The notes under the pieces are model-generated. The model searched no databases. It was not told the DNA's origin and saw nothing but the letters and a program-made list of their open reading frames with translations. A program made the position numbers and the translations under genes. Source: Streptomyces qinzhouensis (GTDB taxonomy: Bacteria; Actinomycetota; Actinomycetes; Streptomycetales; Streptomycetaceae). From it: 64,000 nt of DNA. Positions 41,111-50,560 of the stretch are shown here, in pieces (the first letter of the stretch is position 1; each line of letters starts with the position of its first letter). The stretch lies in assembly GCF_007856155.1 (NCBI RefSeq), contig NZ_CP042266.1:3596001-3660000 (forward strand), given 5' to 3'.

Positions 41111-42181
41111 TCAGACCGCGTAGTCGCCGACGAGCGCGGCACCCGTGGAGTGCTCGCCGCGGTCGGTGATCTCACCGGCGACCCAGGCCGGCACGCCCCG
41201 GTCCGCCAGCACGGTCAGGGCGGTGTCGGCCGACTCCCGCGGCACGACGGCGATCATGCCGACGCCCATGTTCAGGGTCTTCTCCAGCTCTTCCCGCTCG
41301 ACCTGCCCGGCCCGGCCGACCAGATCGAAGACCGGACCCGGGGCCCAGGTGGAGCGGTCCACGACCGCGTGCAGACCCTCGGGGACGACCCGGGCGAGAT
41401 TGTTCGCCAGGCCGCCGCCGGTGATGTGGCTGAAGGCGTGGATCTCGGTGGTCCGGGTCAGCGCCAGACAGTCGAGGGAGTAGATCCGGGTGGGCTCCAG
41501 GAGCTCCTCGCCCAGGGTCCGGCCGAACTCCTCGACCCGCTGCTCCAGGGCCATGCCCGCCCGGTCGAAGAGCACATGCCGGACCAGCGAGTACCCGTTG
41601 GAGTGAAGGCCGGACGAGGCCATGGCGATCACCACATCACCCGTACGGATACGATCCGCGCCCAGCAGCCGGTCGGCCTCGACCACACCGGTGCCGGCGC
41701 CCGCGACATCGAACTCGTCCGGGCCGAGCAGCCCGGGGTGCTCGGCGGTCTCGCCGCCGACCAGGGCGCAGCCCGCGAGGACACAGCCCTCGGCGATGCC
41801 CTTGACGATCGCGGCGACCCGCTCCGGGTGGACCTTGCCCACACAGATGTAGTCGGTCATGAAGAGGGGCTCGGCGCCGCAGACGACGATGTCGTCGACG
41901 ACCATGCCGACCAGGTCGTGGCCGATGGTGTCGTAGACGCCCAGGCGGCGGGCGAGGTCGACCTTGGTGCCGACGCCGTCGGTGGCGGAGGCCAGCAGCG
42001 GGCGCTCGTAGCGCTTGAGGGCGGAGGCGTCGAAGAGTCCGGCGAAGCCGCCGATACCGCCCAGGACCTCGGGGCGGCGGGTCTTCTTCACCCACTCCTT
42101 CATCAGCTCGACCGCGCGGTCTCCGGCCTCGATGTCGACACCCGCGGCCGCGTAGCTGGCACCGGTGAACTCAGTGGTCAT
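41111..42181 (-). CDS. purM: phosphoribosylformylglycinamidine cyclo-ligase (AIR synthetase)
   Basis: 356 residues. PurM family: EVLGGIGGFAGLFD, LLASATDGVGTKVDLA (nucleotide-binding Asp), GHDLVGMVVDDIVVCGAEPL, GETAEHPG, GLHSNGYSLVR and HITGGGLANNLARVVP. Converts FGAM to AIR with ATP, step five of de novo purine synthesis. It lies 91 bp downstream of purF on the same strand, so the pair is probably one operon. Confidence 0.97.
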   Translation of the reverse strand: MTTEFTGASYAAAGVDIEAGDRAVELMKEWVKKTRRPEVLGGIGGFAGLFDASALKRYERPLLASATDGVGTKVDLARRLGVYDTIGHDLVGMVVDDIVVCGAEPLFMTDYICVGKVHPERVAAIVKGIAEGCVLAGCALVGGETAEHPGLLGPDEFDVAGAGTGVVEADRLLGADRIRTGDVVIAMASSGLHSNGYSLVRHVLFDRAGMALEQRVEEFGRTLGEELLEPTRIYSLDCLALTRTTEIHAFSHITGGGLANNLARVVPEGLHAVVDRSTWAPGPVFDLVGRAGQVEREELEKTLNMGVGMIAVVPRESADTALTVLADRGVPAWVAGEITDRGEHSTGAALVGDYAV

Positions 42182-42272
42182 GACAGGGGGCTTTCTGGTT
42201 CTGAGGGCGGCGCCGTCGCCGTCGACGGCATCGAGGAGGCCGGGCGAGGGGACTGCGGCGGCGCGGCGCTCA

Positions 42273-43790
42273 TCAGGGGCGGCGCAGCGCGTCGGCGGCG
42301 TCGGCGCCGCCCGCCAGCTCGGTTTCGAGAAGCTGCTTGCCGAGCAGCTCGGGATCGGGCAGCTCCATCGGGTACTCGCCGTCGAAGCAGGCCCGGCAGA
42401 GGTTCTGCTTGGCGATCGTGGTGGCCCCGATCATGCCGTCGATGGAGATATAGGCGAGGGAGTCGGCTCCCATGGAGGCGCCGATCTCGTCGATGGTCAT
42501 GCCGTTGGCGATCAGCTCGGCGCGGGTGGCGAAGTCGATGCCGAAGAAGCAGGGCCACTTCACGGGCGGTGAGGAGATCCGTACGTGGACCTCGGCGGCG
42601 CCCGCCTCGCGGAGCATCTTCACCAGGGCGCGCTGGGTGTTGCCGCGGACGATGGAGTCGTCGACGACGACCAGCCGCTTGCCCCGGATGACCTCGCGCA
42701 GGGGGTTGAGCTTCAGCCGGATGCCGAGCTGGCGGATGGTCTGGGAGGGCTGGATGAAGGTCCGGCCGACATAGGCGTTCTTGACGAGTCCGGAGCCGTA
42801 CGGAATTCCGCTGGCCTCGGCGTAGCCGATGGCGGCCGGGGTGCCGGACTCCGGGGTCGCTATGACGAGGTCGGCGTCGGCGGGGGCCTCGGCGGCCAGT
42901 TTCCGGCCCATCTCGACCCGGGAGAGATAGACGCTCCGCCCGGCGATATCGGTGTCGGGGCGGGCCAGGTAGACATATTCGAAGACACAGCCCTTGGGCT
43001 TCGCTTCTGCGAATCGGGAGGTACGGATCCCGTTCTCGTCGATGGCGATCAGCTCGCCCGGCTCGATCTCGCGGACGAAGCTCGCACCGCAGATGTCGAG
43101 GGCGGCGGACTCGCTGGCCACGACCCAGCCGCGGTCGAGGCGGCCGAGGACCAGCGGGCGGATGCCCTGCGGGTCACGGGCCGCGTAGAGGGTGGACTCG
43201 TCCATGAAGACCAGCGAGAAGGCGCCCCGGACCCCGGGCAGGACCCGGGTGGCGGCCTGCTCCACGGAGAGCGGCTTGCCGTCCGCGTCGGTCTGGCCGG
43301 CGAGGAGGGCGGTCACCAGATCGGTGTCGTTGGTCGCGGCTACCTGGGTGGCGCGGCCGTCCTGGCGGGGCAGCTCGGCGACGAGCCGGGCCAGTTCGGC
43401 GGTGTTGACCAGATTGCCGTTGTGGCCGAGGGCGATGGAGCCGTTGGCCGTGGCGCGGAAGGTGGGCTGGGCGTTCTCCCAGACCGAGGCGCCGGTGGTC
43501 GAGTAGCGGGCGTGTCCGACGGCGATATGTCCCTTGAGGGAGCCGAGGGAGGTTTCGTCAAATACTTGGGAGACCAGTCCCATGTCCTTGAAAACAAGGA
43601 TTTGTGAACCGTTGCTGACCGCGATACCCGCGGATTCCTGGCCTCGATGCTGGAGGGCGTAGAGCCCGAAGTACGTGAGCTTTGCGACCTCTTCTCCCGG
43701 GGCCCAGACCCCGAAGACGCCGCAAGCGTCCTGGGGGCCCTTCTCGCCGGGGAGCAGATCGTGATTGAGTCGACCGTCACCACGTGGCAC
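42273..43790 (-). CDS. purF: amidophosphoribosyltransferase
   Basis: 505 residues using GTG 43790. The frame opens earlier (GTG 43841), but the stretch between holds a good promoter and no ribosome site. Propeptide of about 22 residues, then the N-terminal nucleophile Cys in DACGVFGVWAPGEE. Class II glutaminase domain (LQHRGQESAGIAV, GHARYSTTG, GHNGNLVN), then PRTase domain with VVVDDSIVRGNTQ. Cys residues for a B. subtilis-type Fe-S cluster are present near the C-terminus. Commits PRPP and Gln to purine synthesis. Followed by purM. Confidence 0.95.
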   Translation of the reverse strand: MPRGDGRLNHDLLPGEKGPQDACGVFGVWAPGEEVAKLTYFGLYALQHRGQESAGIAVSNGSQILVFKDMGLVSQVFDETSLGSLKGHIAVGHARYSTTGASVWENAQPTFRATANGSIALGHNGNLVNTAELARLVAELPRQDGRATQVAATNDTDLVTALLAGQTDADGKPLSVEQAATRVLPGVRGAFSLVFMDESTLYAARDPQGIRPLVLGRLDRGWVVASESAALDICGASFVREIEPGELIAIDENGIRTSRFAEAKPKGCVFEYVYLARPDTDIAGRSVYLSRVEMGRKLAAEAPADADLVIATPESGTPAAIGYAEASGIPYGSGLVKNAYVGRTFIQPSQTIRQLGIRLKLNPLREVIRGKRLVVVDDSIVRGNTQRALVKMLREAGAAEVHVRISSPPVKWPCFFGIDFATRAELIANGMTIDEIGASMGADSLAYISIDGMIGATTIAKQNLCRACFDGEYPMELPDPELLGKQLLETELAGGADAADALRRP

Positions 43791-43797
43791 GGTCCCG

Positions 43798-43827
43798 AGT
43801 GTAGGCGAGATCGACCACTGGTCCGAA
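43798..43827 (-). promoter_or_regulatory. promoter of purF, leaderless transcript predicted
   Basis: On the minus strand TTCGGA (-35, 43822-43827) and TACACT (-10, 43798-43803) are separated by 18 nt. Only 7 nt separate the -10 from the GTG at 43790, so transcription should start at or next to the start codon. Confidence 0.6.
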
Positions 43828-43850
43828 TTGGCGAAGGTCACATCGCGGAG

Positions 43851-44360
43851 TCAGTCCGCGGTCGCCCGGAGACCGGTGCCGTCGGGGCCGGTCAGAACGG
43901 CGGTGCGGCCGTCGACGGCATAGCCGACCTTTCCGGCCAGAACCTTGAGCAGATGCTGTTCGACGGCTCCCTTGCCGCCGTCGCAGAGCATCTTGGTCCC
44001 GGCGACCGGTCCGAGGGTGAGGGCGGAGCCGGTGTCCTGCGCCCGGGCCGTGAAGCGGTTGCAGCCGAGGCTGCCGCTGAGGGTGCCGTCCGCGCCGAGG
44101 GTGAAGTGGGCGGCCTTCTCGGCACCGGCGGGCAGGTCCTCGGTGACGTTCGCGGCGGTCAGTCCGGTCACGGTCCAGACGGTGCCGGTCAGCGGCTCGG
44201 GCGAGGGTTCGGTGGTGACCCCGGCGGCGGGGGGCTGTCCGTCGCCGTTCTTGTCGGTCCTCCCGTCCTGGTTCGAGGCCTTCTCGCTGCCGCAGCCGGC
44301 GGTGGCGAGCAGCGCGAGGAGCAGCAGGGCGGTCGTGGGGGTGCTCGGGTGCCTACGCAT
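43851..44360 (-). CDS. META-domain lipoprotein
   Basis: 169 residues. Signal peptide with lipobox LLATAGC (Cys about 23), a short Asn/Asp/Pro-rich linker, then one META (HslJ-like) domain: GTVWTVTGLTAAN, LSGSLGCNRFTARA, LTLGPVAGTKMLCDG. META domains occur in stress-related outer-surface proteins; the function is not established. It ends 61 bp before the purF GTG, with the purF promoter in that gap. Confidence 0.85.
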   Translation of the reverse strand: MRRHPSTPTTALLLLALLATAGCGSEKASNQDGRTDKNGDGQPPAAGVTTEPSPEPLTGTVWTVTGLTAANVTEDLPAGAEKAAHFTLGADGTLSGSLGCNRFTARAQDTGSALTLGPVAGTKMLCDGGKGAVEQHLLKVLAGKVGYAVDGRTAVLTGPDGTGLRATAD

Positions 44361-44450
44361 GCCCCTGGGACGCGACCGGCCCGCGACCGGTTCCCGGCCG
44401 GGGTGTTGTCCGAGAACGGGCGGGTTGTTGTCCGAGGACGGGCCCGGGGG

Positions 44451-45257
44451 CTATCCGAGGACGGGCAGTACGCCGGAGAGGTCGGCCCGTTCGCCACTTG
44501 CGGCCACCTTCGCGGACTCCAGGGCCGCCGCCCAGTCGAGCCGGCCGGTGGCAAGCCGGATCCAGGTCAGGGGGTCGGTCTCGACGACATTGGGCGGGGT
44601 GCCGCGGGTGTGCCGGGGGCCCTCGACGCACTGGACGACCGCGTACGGCGGCACCCGTACCTCGACCGAACCGCCGGCCACGGCGGTGGCCAGGGCGTCG
44701 GCGAGGAGCCGGGTGGTGGTGGCGAGTCCGTCCCGGTCGTACGGCAGGGCGATCCCGGCGGGGGCGAGTGCGTCGTTGAGGTCGTCGCTGTGGACGATGA
44801 GTTCCACGGTCCGGGTGACCAGATGGTCGGCGAACCGCATGGCCCCCAGCCTGGTGGCGACCCGCCGGTCGTCGGGAGTGGCGGAGAGGACCGCGGCGAG
44901 CTCGCCGGCCAGTTCCTCGTATGCCTGAGGGAGCCGGCCCTCGGCCGCCCGTCGCCGGGTGTCCTGGTCGATCGGGCCCGCGTAGGCACCGGTGGCCGAC
45001 GGCCACTGCTCCAGGGCGAGGAGCGCGGCACCGCTCGGCGGTTCGGGCGCGGCGGTGAAGGTGACGATGTTCCCCACGGCGAGGTGGATATGGGCGACCA
45101 GTTCGCGGACGGTCCAGTCGCCGAGCCGGGTGGGCAGCGCCGACTGCTCGGGCGTCAGCTCGGCGACGACGGCGCGGACGGCGCCGTACTGGCCGAGGAC
45201 GGCCGCGCGGATCTTCGCGGAGTCGTAGCGGCGGGGTCGCTTCTTGACCGGGGGCAT
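44451..45257 (-). CDS. maleylpyruvate isomerase / sterol-carrier-like family protein
   Basis: 268 residues from ATG 45257. N-terminal DinB-like mycothiol-dependent isomerase domain (LGDWTVRELVAHIHLAVGNI, the metal His region; FADHLVTRTVELIVHSDDL) and a C-terminal sterol-carrier-like part. Family members use mycothiol in isomerisation or detoxification. Substrate unknown. 10 bp downstream of the M23 peptidase gene, so probably co-transcribed. A GTCCGAG-type motif repeats three times around its stop codon (44405-44465). Confidence 0.75.
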   Translation of the reverse strand: MPPVKKRPRRYDSAKIRAAVLGQYGAVRAVVAELTPEQSALPTRLGDWTVRELVAHIHLAVGNIVTFTAAPEPPSGAALLALEQWPSATGAYAGPIDQDTRRRAAEGRLPQAYEELAGELAAVLSATPDDRRVATRLGAMRFADHLVTRTVELIVHSDDLNDALAPAGIALPYDRDGLATTTRLLADALATAVAGGSVEVRVPPYAVVQCVEGPRHTRGTPPNVVETDPLTWIRLATGRLDWAAALESAKVAASGERADLSGVLPVLG

Positions 45258-45267
45258 GATCGCGAGC

Positions 45268-46215
45268 CTAGGCGTTCTCCCGGTCGTCCGCAGCTGGATT
45301 CGGGGCCGGGTCCGGGAAGGTGAACTTCTCGCCGTTGGCGGGCAGCTCCATACCGCGCCAGCGGAACGGGATCCCGCGGGCGATCTCGGGGTCCGGCCGG
45401 TCCATGAGCTGGAAGTGGACATGCGGTTCGGTGGAGTTGCCGGAGTTTCCGCAGGTGCCGACGGTCTGCCCGGCGCGGACCCGGTCACCGTCCCGGACCG
45501 TGAGGGAGCCACGCCTGACGTGCGCGTAGAGGGCGTAGGTACCGTCCCCGAGGTCGAGCACCAGATGGTTGCCGGTGATGCCCCACGGGCCGCGCAGGGA
45601 GCGGACGAAGGCCTCCACGACCATCAGATAGACGATCATCGGCAGGGAGTTGCGGCTGAGGTGGTCGCGCTGCCCGTCCCGGGCCCGGACGACGGTGCCG
45701 TCGGCGACCGCGAGCAGCGGGGCGCCGAAGGCCGGGAAGGCGGAGCTGCGGCGGACCGGCGGCCATACCCAGCGGAAGGCGGGGCTTTCCGGGCCGTCCG
45801 CCGGAGCGGCGACGATATCGATGGCGTAGGACTGCCCGAGCTGGTGCGTGCCATGGCTCGGGACCTTGTCGGCCGGGCTGTTGTGGGCCAGCCAGCGGCC
45901 GGTGACGGGAGCGCCGACCGTCACCGCGGCCGGTGGTTCGGTCTTCCGGTGCTCGGTGTTCTGGAGCCGGGAGCGGACCAGGTCGAGGGCGATGGCGGCG
46001 ACGCCCGCGAGGAGCGGCGGCCACCCGGCGCCGGGTCCGAGCAGGTCCAGCGCGATCAGGACGATGACCAGCCACCAGCAGACCCGGGCGCCGACCGAGA
46101 CGCCCTTGAGCGTACGGTCCCGCCCGCGGCGCGCCTCGGGCACGGTTACGGACGCGGTTACGGGCTCGGGCGCGGTTACGGGCACGGGCGCGGTTACGGG
46201 CACGGGCTCGGGCAT
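45268..46215 (-). CDS. M23-family (LytM-like) peptidase, membrane protein
   Basis: 315 residues from ATG 46215 (GGGGGAGA upstream). The first 25 residues are a P-V-T-A repeat (PVPVTAPVPVTAPEPVTA). One or two transmembrane helices follow (CWWLVIVLIALDLLG, PPLLAGVAAIALDL). The C-terminal M23 domain has SHGTHQLGQSYAIDI, GNHLVLDLGDGTYALYAHV and HVHFQLMD. The first H-x4-D zinc ligand of M23 (HxGxDI) reads QSYAIDI, so catalysis is uncertain. It lies 26 bp after the HTH gene. Confidence 0.8.
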   Translation of the reverse strand: MPEPVPVTAPVPVTAPEPVTASVTVPEARRGRDRTLKGVSVGARVCWWLVIVLIALDLLGPGAGWPPLLAGVAAIALDLVRSRLQNTEHRKTEPPAAVTVGAPVTGRWLAHNSPADKVPSHGTHQLGQSYAIDIVAAPADGPESPAFRWVWPPVRRSSAFPAFGAPLLAVADGTVVRARDGQRDHLSRNSLPMIVYLMVVEAFVRSLRGPWGITGNHLVLDLGDGTYALYAHVRRGSLTVRDGDRVRAGQTVGTCGNSGNSTEPHVHFQLMDRPDPEIARGIPFRWRGMELPANGEKFTFPDPAPNPAADDRENA

Positions 46216-46241
46216 GGCGGTCTCCCCCGGAGGTAGGTCGG

Positions 46242-46769
46242 TCAGGGCTGGGCCGCGGTGAGCGCGACCAGCAGGGGCACGGTCCGGGCCGGCGGTACGG
46301 CGTACCGGCCGCGGCCCGTGGTGTGGAGCCAGCCCGTGGAGCTGAGCCGGCTGAGGTGGTGGTAGATCTGGCCGGAGGTGCCGAGGCCGTCCAGTTCGGC
46401 CAGTTCGGCGGCGGTACGGCGGCCCCCGAGGATCTCCCGGAGCAGCCGGAGCCGGACCGGGTGGCCGAGGGCGGCGAGCGCGTCGGACAGCGTCGTCCAG
46501 TCCCGGTCCAGCAGTTCGTCCGCGAGCACGCCGAACTGCCACTCGTACCGTTCGCCGGTCGGCAGCCGTACAGCACCGGTGAACAGCACCCCGCCGTCCT
46601 CCGCACCGAGGCCGGCGAGCTGCTCCTTGAGTCCGGCCAGGGCCCAGAAGGAAGCCCGGTCGCCGTCCTCCGCGGGGGCGTGGGGCGCGGGCTCGGTACG
46701 CCCCGCCTCCCGCTCCTCCAGTGCGGCCAGCCGGGACTCCAGCTCGGCGACCCGCTGCTCCAGATTCAT
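46242..46769 (-). CDS. ArsR-like winged-helix regulator
   Basis: 175 residues. N-terminal coiled coil (MNLEQRVAELESRLAALEER), then a linker domain, then an ArsR-type HTH (LAALGHPVRLRLLREILGG, TAAELAELDGLGTSGQIYHH, LSRLSSTGWL). No metal-binding CxC. It heads a probable operon with the M23 peptidase and the isomerase-like gene. Its promoter is leaderless and overlaps two ACGTA palindromes, consistent with autoregulation. Confidence 0.85.
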   Translation of the reverse strand: MNLEQRVAELESRLAALEEREAGRTEPAPHAPAEDGDRASFWALAGLKEQLAGLGAEDGGVLFTGAVRLPTGERYEWQFGVLADELLDRDWTTLSDALAALGHPVRLRLLREILGGRRTAAELAELDGLGTSGQIYHHLSRLSSTGWLHTTGRGRYAVPPARTVPLLVALTAAQP

Positions 46770-46776
46770 AACACCG

Positions 46777-46810
46777 ATCCTACGTAGTTACGGATTTACG
46801 TGCAAACGTA
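46777..46810 (-). promoter_or_regulatory. leaderless promoter and operator of the ArsR-like gene
   Basis: TTGCAC (46800-46805) and TAGGAT (46777-46782) with an exact 17-nt spacer. The -10 ends 7 nt before the ATG at 46769. CTACGTAG (46780-46787) overlaps the -10, and TACGT-GCAA-ACGTA (46797-46810) overlaps the -35. Confidence 0.65.
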
Positions 46811-46848
46811 TATGCGGACCCGGCACCACACAGGCGGCCGGGAAAACA

Positions 46849-46886
46849 CCGAGCCCCCGGCCGCGCGAACGCGGCCGGGGGCTCGG
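46849..46886. terminator. terminator of purL
   Basis: Perfect 17-bp stem (CCGAGCCCCCGGCCGCG with its complement) with a CGAA loop, 15 bp beyond the purL stop. Confidence 0.9.
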
Positions 46887-46900
46887 AAGGGATCGGGCCG

Positions 46901-49150
46901 TCAGGCCAGCAGCGCCGGGATCGTTCCCTCGTGCGCCGTACGCGCCTCGGCCAGCGGGATCGTGAACTCCCCCTGCACCTCCAGCGCATCGCCGTCGACC
47001 ACACCGATCCGGGTCGCGGGCAGCCCGCGCGCCCCGCACATATCGGTGAACCGCAGCTCCTCGCTGCGCGGTACGGCGACCACCGCCCGCCCGGCCGACT
47101 CGCTGAACAGGAAGGTGAAGGCGGACAGACCGTCCGGGACGACCAGCCGCGCGCCGTACCCGCCGCGCAGGGCCGACTCCACGACCGCCTGCACCAGACC
47201 GCCGTCCGACAGATCGTGCGCCGCGTCGATCATCCCGTCGCGGGAGGCCGAGATGAGGATCTCGGCCAGCAGCTTCTCCCGGTCGAGGTCGACCGCCGGG
47301 GGCAGCCCGCCGAGATGGTCGTGGACCACCTGCGACCAGGCCGAACCGCCGAACTCCTCCTTCGTCTCGCCCAGGAGGTACAGCAGCTGCCCCTCCTCGG
47401 CGAAACCGATCGGGGTACGGCGGTTGACGTCGTCGATCACCCCGAGCACGGCGACGACCGGCGTCGGGTGGATCGCCGTCTCCCCGGTCTGGTTGTAGAG
47501 GGAGACATTGCCGCCGGTGACCGGCGTACCGAGGTGCAGACAGGCGTCCGCGAGACCGCGGGTGGCCTCGGCGAACTGCCACATCACGCCCGGGTCCTCG
47601 GGCGAACCGAAGTTCAGGCAGTCGGAGACCGCCAGCGGCCGGGCGCCGGAGGCGGCGACATTGCGGTACGCCTCGGCGAGCGCGAGCTGGGCGCCGGCGT
47701 ACGGGTCGAGCTTGGCGTACCGGCCGTTGCCGTCGGTCGCCATCGCCACGCCGAGGTTGGTCTCCTCGTCGATCCGGACCATGCCCGCGTCCTCGGGCTG
47801 GGCGAGGACCGTATTGCCCTGGACGAAACGGTCGTACTGGTCGGTGATCCACGCCTTCGACGCCTGGTTCGGCGAGGAGATCAGCCGCAGCACCTGCGCC
47901 CGCAGCTCGGCCGCGTCCCGCGGCCGGGGCAGCGCGCCCGCGTCGTCCGCCTGGAGGGCGTCCTGCCACTCGGGGCGGGCGTAGGGGCGCTCGTACACCG
48001 GGCCCTCGTGGGCGACCGTCCGCGGCGGGACGTCCACGATCTGCTCGCCGTGCCAGAAGATCTCCAGCCGCTCGCCCTCGGTGACCTCACCGATGACGGT
48101 GGCGATGACGTCCCACTTCTCGCAGATCTCCAGGAAGCGGCCGACCTTGCCGGGCTCGACGATCGCGCACATCCGCTCCTGCGACTCGCTCATGAGGATC
48201 TCCTCGGGCGAGAGCGTGGCATCGCGCAGCGGCACGGTGTCCAGGTCGATGTGCATACCGCCCGAACCGGCGCTGGCCAGCTCGCTGGTCGCGCACGACA
48301 GACCGGCGCCGCCCAGGTCCTGGATGCCCGCGACGAGCTTCTCCCGGAAGATCTCCAGGGTGCACTCGATGAGCAGCTTCTCCTGGAAGGGGTCGCCGAC
48401 CTGGACCGCGGGCCGCTTGGCGGGGCCCGTGCTGTCGAAGGTCTCGGAGGCCAGCACGGAGACGCCGCCGATACCGTCGCCGCCGGTGCGGGCGCCGTAC
48501 AGGATGACCTTGTTACCGGGGCCCGACGCCTGCGCGAGATGGATGTCCTCGTGCTTCATCACACCGATGCAGCCCGCGTTGACCAGGGGGTTGCCCTGGT
48601 AGCAGGGGTCGAAGACGACCTCGCCGCCGATATTCGGCAGCCCGAGGCAGTTGCCGTAGCCGCCGATGCCCGCGACCACGCCCGGCAGGACGCGGCGGGT
48701 GTCGGGGTGGTCGGCCGCGCCGAAGCGGAGCGGGTCGACGACCGCGACCGGGCGGGCACCCATCGCGAGGATGTCGCGGACGATGCCGCCGACTCCGGTG
48801 GCCGCGCCCTGGTAGGGCTCGATATAGGAGGGGTGGTTGTGCGATTCGACCTTGAAGGTGACCGCATAGCCCTGGCCGACGTCGACCACGCCCGCGTTCT
48901 CGCCGATACCGACGAGCATCGCGTCGTTCTCGGGGGCCTTCTCGCCGAACTGCCGCAGATGGACCTTGCTCGACTTGTACGAGCAGTGCTCGGACCACAT
49001 GACCGAGTACATGGCCAGTTCGGCACCGGTCGGGCGGCGGCCGAGGATCTCCCGGATCCGACTGTACTCGTCCTGCTTCAGTCCGAGTTCGGCCCAGGGC
49101 TGTTCGGTGTCGGGCGTGCCCGTGGCGTGCTTGACCGTGTCGAGGCTCAT
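46901..49150 (-). CDS. purL: phosphoribosylformylglycinamidine synthase, large subunit
   Basis: 749 residues, the small-PurL type that needs PurS and PurQ. Motifs: [79 protein letters not shown] and [10 protein letters not shown]. Converts FGAR to FGAM with ATP and ammonia from PurQ. Start ATG 49150 overlaps the purQ stop (ATGA). Ends at a strong terminator. Confidence 0.97.
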   Translation of the reverse strand: MSLDTVKHATGTPDTEQPWAELGLKQDEYSRIREILGRRPTGAELAMYSVMWSEHCSYKSSKVHLRQFGEKAPENDAMLVGIGENAGVVDVGQGYAVTFKVESHNHPSYIEPYQGAATGVGGIVRDILAMGARPVAVVDPLRFGAADHPDTRRVLPGVVAGIGGYGNCLGLPNIGGEVVFDPCYQGNPLVNAGCIGVMKHEDIHLAQASGPGNKVILYGARTGGDGIGGVSVLASETFDSTGPAKRPAVQVGDPFQEKLLIECTLEIFREKLVAGIQDLGGAGLSCATSELASAGSGGMHIDLDTVPLRDATLSPEEILMSESQERMCAIVEPGKVGRFLEICEKWDVIATVIGEVTEGERLEIFWHGEQIVDVPPRTVAHEGPVYERPYARPEWQDALQADDAGALPRPRDAAELRAQVLRLISSPNQASKAWITDQYDRFVQGNTVLAQPEDAGMVRIDEETNLGVAMATDGNGRYAKLDPYAGAQLALAEAYRNVAASGARPLAVSDCLNFGSPEDPGVMWQFAEATRGLADACLHLGTPVTGGNVSLYNQTGETAIHPTPVVAVLGVIDDVNRRTPIGFAEEGQLLYLLGETKEEFGGSAWSQVVHDHLGGLPPAVDLDREKLLAEILISASRDGMIDAAHDLSDGGLVQAVVESALRGGYGARLVVPDGLSAFTFLFSESAGRAVVAVPRSEELRFTDMCGARGLPATRIGVVDGDALEVQGEFTIPLAEARTAHEGTIPALLA

Positions 49151-49827
49151 GCTGCCACCAGCTTCTTGATGATCGAGGTGAAGAAGGGGAGGCCGTCGGT
49201 GCGGCCGGTGCCGATCAGCGGCTCCACGGCGTGCTCCGGGTGCGGCATCAGTCCGACGACATTGCCCTCGGCGTTGGTGATCCCGGCGATGTCGCGGAGC
49301 GAGCCGTTGGGGTTGGTGCCGAGATAGCGGAACGCCACCCGGCCCTCCGCCTCCAGCTCGTCGAGGACCCGCTCGTCGGCGACGTAACGGCCGTCGATGT
49401 TCTTCAGCGGTACGGAGATCTCCTGGCCCGCCGAGTAATCGGAGGTCCATGCGGTCTCCGCGTTCTCCACCCGGAGGCGCTGATCCCGGCAGATGAAGTG
49501 CAGATGATTGTTCCGGAGCATGGCACCGGGCAGCAGATGCGACTCGGTGAGGATCTGGAAACCATTGCAGATACCGAGAACCGGCAGACCGGCCCTCGCC
49601 TGTTCGATGATCGTCTCCATCACCGGCGAGAAGCGGGAAATAGCACCGGCCCGGAGATAGTCGCCGTAGGAGAACCCACCGGCGAGGACCACGGCGTCCA
49701 CCTGATGGAGATCTTTGTCACGGTGCCAGAGCGAGACGGGTTCGGCCCCCGCGAGACGGACCGCCCGGAGACTGTCGCGGTCGTCGAGCGTGCCGGGGAA
49801 CGTGACGACCCCGATACGAGTTGTCAC
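49147..49827 (-). CDS. purQ: phosphoribosylformylglycinamidine synthase, glutaminase subunit
   Basis: 226 residues from GTG 49827. Class I glutaminase: nucleophile Cys in [13 protein letters not shown], His/Glu in [25 protein letters not shown] is the PurQ signature. Supplies ammonia to PurL. The start overlaps the purS stop (GTGA) and the stop overlaps purL. Confidence 0.97.
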   Translation of the reverse strand: MTTRIGVVTFPGTLDDRDSLRAVRLAGAEPVSLWHRDKDLHQVDAVVLAGGFSYGDYLRAGAISRFSPVMETIIEQARAGLPVLGICNGFQILTESHLLPGAMLRNNHLHFICRDQRLRVENAETAWTSDYSAGQEISVPLKNIDGRYVADERVLDELEAEGRVAFRYLGTNPNGSLRDIAGITNAEGNVVGLMPHPEHAVEPLIGTGRTDGLPFFTSIIKKLVAA

Positions 49828-50072
49828 GACTCGTCTACCTTTACAACGAAGTCTTCGATGACGGTGTTGGCGAGAAACGTCTCGGCCATCTCATGGATAC
49901 GGGCGAGGGCGGCGTCGTCGACCGGCCCCTCGACCTCCAGCTCGAAACGCTTTCCCTGACGTACGTCCGCGATGCCGTCGAATCCGAGGCGGGGCAGTGC
50001 GCGCTGCACCGCCTGGCCCTGCGGGTCGAGGATCTCGGGCTTGAGCATGACGTCGACTACGACGCGTGCCAC
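49824..50072 (-). CDS. purS: phosphoribosylformylglycinamidine synthase, PurS subunit
   Basis: 82 residues from GTG 50072 ([17 protein letters not shown]); GGGAG lies 5 nt upstream, and an earlier in-frame GTG is part of that ribosome site. Contains [18 protein letters not shown]. PurS bridges PurL and PurQ. First gene of the purS-purQ-purL operon with 4-nt overlaps throughout. Confidence 0.95.
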   Translation of the reverse strand: MARVVVDVMLKPEILDPQGQAVQRALPRLGFDGIADVRQGKRFELEVEGPVDDAALARIHEMAETFLANTVIEDFVVKVDES

Positions 50073-50560
50073 GGGCACTCCCGGGGTGATGTGGTGCGTA
50101 AGGCGGTTCGCCCAGCGTACCCGGCCGGAAAATCTACTCGCGTAGATATACGACGTTCGCACCAGGGAACACACCCGGAACAGCCGGGGCGGCAAACGGT
50201 GGAAATCCCGCAGAATTTCCCGCACGCTTTGCCGGGCTCCACCGTGTTCCGGCGGGGGCGGTGGCGCCGTCCGGCGGAGGGCGCGGGTCCGGTCCCGCCC
50301 GGAACGCACCCGGCATCCCGGCAACAACCCCCGGCCCGATCCCGTACTCCTTCCCGTGGTTCCGCATGACTTCGGACACGGAAGACGCGCGGGCAATTGC
50401 CCGCTCTTCACAATGCCCCGTCGGTCGCTGTACAAAGGAATACGTAACCCTCATTGCCGGAAAGTCGGTATCACCATCCGGAGCCGGTGACGGAACCGGC
50501 TGCACCCTTACCCGGCCCATCGGCCGGAGGATGCGATACCGCGGGAAAGGACCGATATCC
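50073..50560. other. divergent promoter region of purS and lsr2
   Basis: 488 bp without a gene. It has an inverted repeat at 50132-50147 close to purS and lower GC toward lsr2. Nothing else recognised. Confidence 0.5.
50132..50147. promoter_or_regulatory. palindrome upstream of the purSQL operon
   Basis: ATCTAC and GTAGAT are perfect inverted arms around TCGC, 60 bp upstream of the purS start. Candidate operator; no known purine-regulator consensus is matched with certainty. Confidence 0.45.
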
